The translations under genes were made by a program, and so were the position numbers. Positions 5,133 through 9,103 of a stretch of DNA of 9,103 nt are shown in pieces. The first letter of the stretch is position 1. Each line of letters opens with the position of its first letter. The stretch lies in the NCBI GenBank assembly GCA_002332795.1, contig DDBP01000207.1, positions 1 to 9,103 of the forward strand, written 5' to 3'. Below the pieces are notes generated by a model that worked only from the letters and a program-made list of their open reading frames with translations, ran no database searches and was not told the origin of the DNA. Source of the DNA: Anaerolineales bacterium UBA2029. Lineage in GTDB: Bacteria > Chloroflexota > Anaerolineae > Aggregatilineales > Aggregatilineaceae.

Positions 5133-5870
5133 TCAAACCTTGCGCTTGCGACCCCGATGCACTTCCAACGGAACGTCCATTTGCCGCACGAGCGCCTCAG
5201 CCCAACGCCCGGCTTCGCGCACCGCGAATCCCTCGACCTGTGGCACGCCGTCCGCCCCGGCATAGGTGACGCGCAACAACGTTTTGCCCCATCCCATCTG
5301 ATACACATCCAGCCGTTGCAGCGCCGCCAGGGAGGTAACCGCCCGCCAGTCGAAAAGCAGACGGTCGGGGGCCAGGTACAGGGTACCGGCGCGGTCGGCG
5401 TGCCACTCCCCGTAAATGTCCTGCAGCAGCCGCAGGGCGCGATCGGGGCCGAAGTCGTCGCGCCCGTCACCGGCATCGTGCAGGGGCAGGTCGCAGGCAC
5501 CCGCCAGCGCCGCGCCCAGGTCGGCCAGGGCGGGGCCGATCAACGTCATCACACGCCAGCCATCGGGAGTGTCGCCGTGCACGGTCAACGCGCGCGCCCG
5601 CCGTCCCAGGCGCAGCCGCACCGTGACCAGGCTCACTCGCCGCACCGCGGCCAGGGGCAGACGCGCATCCCAGACGTGAGAACGCTGTCCGGTGAACAGC
5701 AGCGCATCATCCACGATGCCCGCAGCTCCCAGCACGCCTCGCCCATAAGTCCGGCGGGGGTACTGACCCAGGCAGGTGACGGCCACTGGCCCATAGCGCA
5801 CCCAGGCTCCGGCGCGCACCCATGCTGTGCGTATCCGGTTGACGTGTGCTTCGTGTCCGCCTGTGCCCAT
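5133..5870 (-). CDS. Soluble paralog with two PH/GRAM-like domains (paralog B)
   Basis: This 245-aa protein is the tandem paralog of the one encoded at 4253-5119. Colinear shared blocks include LGAAGIVDDALLFTGQR against FGALAVVEGQVRFVGHR, the pair GWRVMTLI / GWQVYRFL, DGRDDFGP against EVREDFGP, and YLAPDRLLF (from residue 165 here and 202 in A). It lacks paralog A's hydrophobic N-terminus and starts MGTGGHEAHVNRIRTAW, so it is predicted to be cytoplasmic or peripheral, unless the true start differs. Only a weak GGTGA precedes ATG 5870, so the start is moderately certain. It is the first gene of the minus-strand run. A function at the membrane face together with paralog A is plausible, but no activity can be assigned: no catalytic or nucleotide-binding motif is visible. 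Confidence 0.68.
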   Translation of the reverse strand: MGTGGHEAHVNRIRTAWVRAGAWVRYGPVAVTCLGQYPRRTYGRGVLGAAGIVDDALLFTGQRSHVWDARLPLAAVRRVSLVTVRLRLGRRARALTVHGDTPDGWRVMTLIGPALADLGAALAGACDLPLHDAGDGRDDFGPDRALRLLQDIYGEWHADRAGTLYLAPDRLLFDWRAVTSLAALQRLDVYQMGWGKTLLRVTYAGADGVPQVEGFAVREAGRWAEALVRQMDVPLEVHRGRKRKV

Positions 5871-6009
5871 GCGTCACCAGGCCCTGCTATTCCCGCCCCG
5901 ATCGCTGGCGAGCCGGTGTGTTCAGGGTGATCTTAGCGCCTTCTGCGCAATGTGCCATGGGGTGGGCACATTCGGAACAAGGCAAATGCGCCCGCCTGGC
6001 CTGCGGGTC

Positions 6010-6037
6010 TTGCGGATTCACGGCCAAGCGGTAAAGT
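6010..6037 (+). promoter_or_regulatory. Probable prs promoter
   Basis: TTGCGG (6010-6015) and TAAAGT (6032-6037) are 16 bases apart. The -10 matches four of six consensus positions. The predicted start near 6044 leaves a short leader of about 38 bases before the proposed prs start codon. Match is modest but placement is good. Confidence 0.4.
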
Positions 6038-6066
6038 AAGAGGCAGGTTGCGCGCTGCGCCTGAGC

Positions 6067-6073
6067 GAAGGAG
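6067..6073 (+). promoter_or_regulatory. Ribosome-binding site that places the prs start at TTG 6082
   Basis: GAAGGAG is the only strong Shine-Dalgarno match near the gene start. Its last base is also the first base of the in-frame GTG at 6073, so it cannot serve that codon. It is 8 bases from TTG 6082, which is good spacing. Confidence 0.55.
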
Positions 6074-6081
6074 TGACCATC

Positions 6082-7071
6082 TTGAGTCCTGAAGACCTGT
6101 TCATTTTCTCCGGCACGTCCAACGAGCCGCTGGCCCGTCGTATCTGCCAATACCTGGGTGTGCCGCTGCGCCCGACCAGCATTCGCCGCTTCAGCCACGG
6201 TACGCTGCGCATTCAGCTTGGCGAGAGCGTGCGCAACAAAGACGTCTATATCGTGCAGTCGCTCACCCGCCCCGTACACCGTCACCTGATGCAACTGCTG
6301 ATGATGCTCGACATCGCCCGGCACGGCGACGCTCGCCGCGTCACCGCCGTCATTCCCTATTTTGCCTATGGGCGTTCGGACAAGAAAGACGCGCCGCGCA
6401 TCAGCATCACGGCCAAGCTGGTGGCGCAGTTGATCGAGACAGCCGGGGCGGACCGCGTCATTGCCATGACGCTGCATTCGCCGCAGGTACACGGCTTCTT
6501 CGACGTGCCGCTCGATCACCTGACCAGCCTGCGCGTGCTGGTGGATCACTTCAAAAAGCAGGATTTGAGCGATACGGTGGTGGTGTCGCCGGACGTGGGC
6601 TATGCCAAGCCCGCCTCCAAGCTGGCCTCGGCACTGGGCGTGCCGCTGGCCGTCGGTAGCAAGGTGCGCCTGGCCGACAACGAGGTGGAGATCAAGTCGG
6701 TGCTGGGCACCGGTCAGGAAGCGCGGCGGGCGATCATCGTGGACGACGAGATCGCTACCGGCGCCACCATGGTGGAGATGATGGGCGTGCTGCGAGGACT
6801 CGGCACCAGGGAGTTTTGCCTGGCCTGCACGCACGGCCTGTTCACCGGCAACGCCATCGAAAGCCTGAACGCCATAGACGACATCACCGAGATCGTCTGC
6901 ACCGATACGGTCTACGCGCCGCACGCCGAAGAGGGACTGGCGCGGCTGACCAAACTCTCGGTTTCGCCGATTTTGGGCGACGCTATCCTGTGCAACCACG
7001 AGGGGCGCTCGGTCGGCGCTCTGTTCACCTTCTGGGAAGAGGGCGTGCCGACGGATAGCTCGTTGGGGTAG
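6082..7071 (+). CDS. prs: Ribose-phosphate pyrophosphokinase (PRPP synthase)
   Basis: This cytosolic enzyme of about 329 aa makes PRPP from ribose 5-phosphate and ATP, feeding purine, pyrimidine, NAD, His and Trp synthesis. Family landmarks appear in order: LFIFSGTSNEPLARRI (6-21), RFSHGTLRIQLGESVR, the YFAYGRSDKK loop (93-102), LHSPQVHGFFDVPLDHL with the catalytic His132, VVVSPDVG, and the PRPP-binding loop VDDEIATGAT (220-229). Two departures stand out. The loop has Ala225 where classical enzymes have Asp (DxxDTGGT). The flexible loop reads KVRLADNEVEI rather than the bacterial KRRPR type, which looks closer to archaeal (class III) enzymes. TTG 6082 is preferred on ribosome-binding-site spacing; GTG 6073 adds three residues. 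The C-terminus is slightly longer than usual. A GT39-type gene follows 28 bases later, probably on the same transcript. Confidence 0.93.
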   Translation: MSPEDLFIFSGTSNEPLARRICQYLGVPLRPTSIRRFSHGTLRIQLGESVRNKDVYIVQSLTRPVHRHLMQLLMMLDIARHGDARRVTAVIPYFAYGRSDKKDAPRISITAKLVAQLIETAGADRVIAMTLHSPQVHGFFDVPLDHLTSLRVLVDHFKKQDLSDTVVVSPDVGYAKPASKLASALGVPLAVGSKVRLADNEVEIKSVLGTGQEARRAIIVDDEIATGATMVEMMGVLRGLGTREFCLACTHGLFTGNAIESLNAIDDITEIVCTDTVYAPHAEEGLARLTKLSVSPILGDAILCNHEGRSVGALFTFWEEGVPTDSSLG

Positions 7072-7099
7072 CGCGCCCGTCCGTGACGGAAAGCCGGTC

Positions 7100-8995
7100 A
7101 TGAGCATGGCATCGCCCTGGCGGGAAGACGCACCGTCTTCCACACAAGCGCGCAGCTTGCGGGGGGCAGCCGTGCTCATTTTGTTGCTGGCGCTGGCGAC
7201 GCGGATACTCGGCACGGCGTCGCGCCCCGTGTGGACCGACGAAGGCTGGAGCGTCTGGGCGGCCAGTGATCATCACTGGAGCGCCATCCTGGACAAGGTC
7301 CGCGACGATCATCATCCGCCGCTCTTCTTCGCGGCGCTCAGCGGTTGGTGGTCGTTGGCCGGAGACTCGCGCCTGGCGCTGCGCTTCCTGGCGGTGATGG
7401 CGGGCCTGCTGACCACGGCGGTCGTCTACCGTATCGGGGCGGATTGGTTCGGTCGGCAGGCGGGCGGGTATGCCGCGCTGCTCTACGCGGCGCTGCCCAT
7501 CGCCGTCTACTACGCCCAGGAGATCCGCCACTATAGCTGGCTGATGCTCGCCGTCAGCCTGATGGCGTTGTTCTTCCTGCGCTACCTGCGTCACCCGCTC
7601 CCGCTGTGGTGGCTGCTCTATCTGCTCAGCACGGCGTTCATGCTCGGCACGCTCTATGTGGGCGTGCTGACGCTGGCGGTGCAGGCGTTCGTCGGGCTGA
7701 TCCTGTGGCGCGGGACACTGCGGGCCAAAGCCGGGCTGATCGGCGCGTGGCTGGGGGCAGCGCTGCTGTGTCTGCCCTGGTGGGAGATGGTGCCAGAGCA
7801 GATCACGCAGGTGCGCAACACGGCGGGCGTCCCTGGAGCGTACCGCATCACTCCCGGCAATGTGCTGGCCCTGGCCGATTACCTCTTCGGCAACCAACTG
7901 GCATTGCTCGGCGGGCTGTTTGCCCTGGGCGTGTGGCTGAGCGTCCGGCGGGGACAGGCGGGTGGCGTGACGCGCCTGGCTCGCGTCTACACGATCCTGG
8001 CGGGCGGCGGGCTGTTCGTTGCCATGTGCCTGGCCAATATCCGCGTGGGGACGCTGACGCCGCGTACGCTGGCTTTCCTGACCCCGCCCTTGATGCTGAT
8101 CGGCGGCTACGGGCTGAGCCGTCTGCCACATCCCGCGCGGGGGTTGTTCGCGGCGATGGCGGTGCTGGCGTTGCTCACCCGCGCCGAGGAGATTCAGCCG
8201 CGCCTGAACTACGACGGGGTGGCGCGGGCGCTGGCGAGCCAGTATTCGCCGGGCGATCTGATCGTGCTGGAGACCGGTTTCGACGACAATGCCTTCCAGT
8301 ATGAGCTATCGCTGGCCGTGCCGGACGATCATCCGACGATCGTCCGCACGCTGCCCTGGGTGGAATTGGGTCGGCCAGAGCGTCATCGGCCTGTGGTGCA
8401 ACAGGTGGCGGATTTGCTGCGCAGCCATCGGCGAGTGTGGGTGGTGCAGTGGCTGCAACCGGCGGTGCTGCTGCCCTATCTGGACGCAGGCAATGAAGGC
8501 TTCCGCCGCGTGCTGGTGCAGATGACGCCCACTGGTCAGCGCTATCAGCAGCTCTACGCGGATCATCCGCTGGTGCGGGCGTCGCTCTACGAGCGGCCCG
8601 CGCTGGACGGCGAGATTGCCCGTTTCGGCGATCTGTTCGCGCTGCACGATGCAGTGATCGCGCCGCGCGTCCCGGCAGGCGGCACGCTGCACGTTGACCT
8701 GTGGTGGACGGTGACGCAAACGCCGCCGCTGGACTATTCGGTAGGCGTCTACCTGATGCCCCTCGACGAAGACCGCGTGCTGGCGCAGCACGATGGCCCG
8801 CCCGGCGACGTGCCGAGCAGTCAATGGACGCCGGACCTACCCGTCTTCGACCGTCATTCGCTCACCATCCCGGCGCGGCTGCAGACGGGCGTCTATCGGC
8901 TGGTCGTGGGCGTCTACTGGTTCGGCGATGGGCAACTATTACCGAGCCATGGCCAGCCTTACGTGGAGGTGGGGCGGGTCGCAGTTGGCGAATAG
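7100..8995 (+). CDS. GT39-type membrane glycosyltransferase (ArnT/PMT-like, GT-C fold)
   Basis: This 631-aa integral membrane protein has the layout of the dolichyl-phosphate-mannose mannosyltransferase / ArnT superfamily. A first membrane helix (about 22-38) leads into an external loop with the catalytic-type acidic pair WTDEGW (Asp47-Glu48), then DDHHPPLFFAAL (69-80), the usual HPP motif of the family. AQEIRHYSWLML (about 140-151) is another family block. Around ten hydrophobic segments extend to roughly residue 365. The remainder is a soluble domain with a beta-rich end (VDLWWTVTQTPPLDYSVGVY). Such enzymes transfer a sugar from a polyprenyl-phosphate donor to lipid or protein on the outer face of the membrane; the substrate here cannot be told. 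ATG 7100 has GGAAAG (7087-7092) upstream, and ATG 7106 is an alternative. The short 28-base gap suggests co-transcription with prs. Confidence 0.87.
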   Translation: MSMASPWREDAPSSTQARSLRGAAVLILLLALATRILGTASRPVWTDEGWSVWAASDHHWSAILDKVRDDHHPPLFFAALSGWWSLAGDSRLALRFLAVMAGLLTTAVVYRIGADWFGRQAGGYAALLYAALPIAVYYAQEIRHYSWLMLAVSLMALFFLRYLRHPLPLWWLLYLLSTAFMLGTLYVGVLTLAVQAFVGLILWRGTLRAKAGLIGAWLGAALLCLPWWEMVPEQITQVRNTAGVPGAYRITPGNVLALADYLFGNQLALLGGLFALGVWLSVRRGQAGGVTRLARVYTILAGGGLFVAMCLANIRVGTLTPRTLAFLTPPLMLIGGYGLSRLPHPARGLFAAMAVLALLTRAEEIQPRLNYDGVARALASQYSPGDLIVLETGFDDNAFQYELSLAVPDDHPTIVRTLPWVELGRPERHRPVVQQVADLLRSHRRVWVVQWLQPAVLLPYLDAGNEGFRRVLVQMTPTGQRYQQLYADHPLVRASLYERPALDGEIARFGDLFALHDAVIAPRVPAGGTLHVDLWWTVTQTPPLDYSVGVYLMPLDEDRVLAQHDGPPGDVPSSQWTPDLPVFDRHSLTIPARLQTGVYRLVVGVYWFGDGQLLPSHGQPYVEVGRVAVGE

Positions 8996-9034
8996 GGTCT
9001 GCCAACTACTTACTGGCACGATCTCGCGCCGGAC

Positions 9035-9103
9035 TTGTTCCCCCTCTCCAACTTGGTTGGAGAGGGGGCAACGAGGCGCGTGAGCGCCGAGTGGGGGTGA
9101 GGT
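9035..9103. repeat. Palindromic dispersed-type repeat, cut by the window end
   Basis: CCCCCTCTCCAAC (9040-9052) and GTTGGAGAGGGGG (9056-9068) form a perfect 13-bp stem with a 3-base loop, flanked by TTG/CAA. A second hairpin follows, GGCGC (9075-9079) with GCGCC (9084-9088), then a G-rich end GTGGGGGTGAGG. This 'CCCCTCTCC...GGAGAGGGG...GGGGGTGAGG' layout is that of REP- or MITE-like repeats scattered between genes in many Chloroflexi and cyanobacteria. It begins about 40 bases after the GT39 stop and could also act as a transcription terminator or mRNA stabiliser, although there is no T-run. Confidence 0.68.

Larger units (their letters stand above)
5871..6081. other. Divergent intergenic region between the PH-like operon and prs
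   Basis: These 211 bases must hold promoters for both directions. The plus-strand candidate is listed separately. On the minus strand, ATGGCA and TAAGAT with 17-base spacing give only a weak candidate in the middle of the region. A 35-codon frame with a CGSCG knuckle (5927-6034) is mentioned under findings. I see no RNA gene or repeat. Confidence 0.4.

Noticed and set aside
5082..5930. Plus-strand open frame (282 codons) over the PH-like paralog B
   Set aside because: The minus-strand frame shares YLAPDRLLF and other blocks with its neighbour, which shows that strand is coding. The plus frame has no such support.
5887..7215. Long minus-strand open frame (442 codons) across prs
   Set aside because: It is antisense to a fully conserved PRPP synthase. 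Its translation is His/Gln/Arg-rich without any domain, typical of a GC-rich shadow frame.
7025..8131. Long minus-strand open frame (368 codons) across the glycosyltransferase gene
   Set aside because: Its composition is dominated by Gln, Arg, His and Pro, with no motif, and it is opposite a recognisable GT39 protein.
1..9103. Search for CRISPR arrays, tRNA or rRNA genes, integrases and transposases
   Set aside because: I saw no spaced direct repeats of CRISPR type, no tRNA-like cloverleaf and no recombinase or transposase gene. The phage name of the Gp37/Gp68 family alone does not make this a prophage.

Overview
The window looks like a chromosomal stretch from a GC-rich bacterium, most likely a Chloroflexota member of the Anaerolineae type. 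That guess rests on the gene mix: a GT39-type membrane glycosyltransferase with a C-terminal beta domain, a lipoprotein with FxLYD-like repeats, a ribose-phosphate pyrophosphokinase with an archaeal-style loop, and dispersed C/G-rich palindromes. There is no rRNA or marker gene, so the assignment is inference. Most of the window is clearly GC-rich (41 of 60 bases at 8041-8100). The tcmP/DUF5131 pair at 1285-2905 is visibly less so (29 of 60 at both 1441-1500 and 1921-1980), which suggests acquired DNA.

Layout. Positions 1-187 are non-coding and start with a heptamer repeat. A near-consensus sigma-70 promoter (188-217) with a Gram-positive-type SOS box just downstream (229-242) drives a 24-codon leader frame and an ATGA-coupled 83-aa protein that resembles only the DNA-binding half of LexA. 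A hairpin (606-649) separates this unit from methylglyoxal synthase (716-1204). A second SOS-like box (1241-1254) lies beside a TACAAT -10 in front of a two-gene operon, tcmP (1285-2166) and a Gp37/Gp68-DUF5131 three-Cys protein (2171-2905). A lipoprotein (2970-3737) follows on the plus strand. Converging on it is a minus-strand run: two tandem paralogous proteins that look PH/GRAM-like (5870-5133 and 5119-4253), then a small unknown protein (4145-3795) ending at a strong intrinsic terminator (3768-3742). On the plus strand, a divergent intergenic region (5871-6081) precedes prs (6082-7071) and a GT39-type glycosyltransferase (7100-8995). The window ends inside a palindromic dispersed-type repeat (9035-9103).

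How the parts may work together. The most interesting signal is the pair of GAAC-N4-GTTY boxes. They are the only two I found, and both sit within about a dozen bases of a -10 element. One is in front of a mini-LexA that has no protease domain. The other is in front of the tcmP/DUF5131 operon, which encodes a methyltransferase-like protein and a radical-SAM-like three-Cys protein. This suggests a DNA-damage-controlled module: LexA and/or the mini-LexA would repress the pair, and damage would release it. The biochemical role of the TcmP/DUF5131 pair is unknown, and a part in nucleic-acid repair, modification or defence is only a hypothesis. The remaining genes (mgsA, prs, GT39, lipoprotein, PH-like pair) look like ordinary host functions or lineage-specific envelope and unknown genes.
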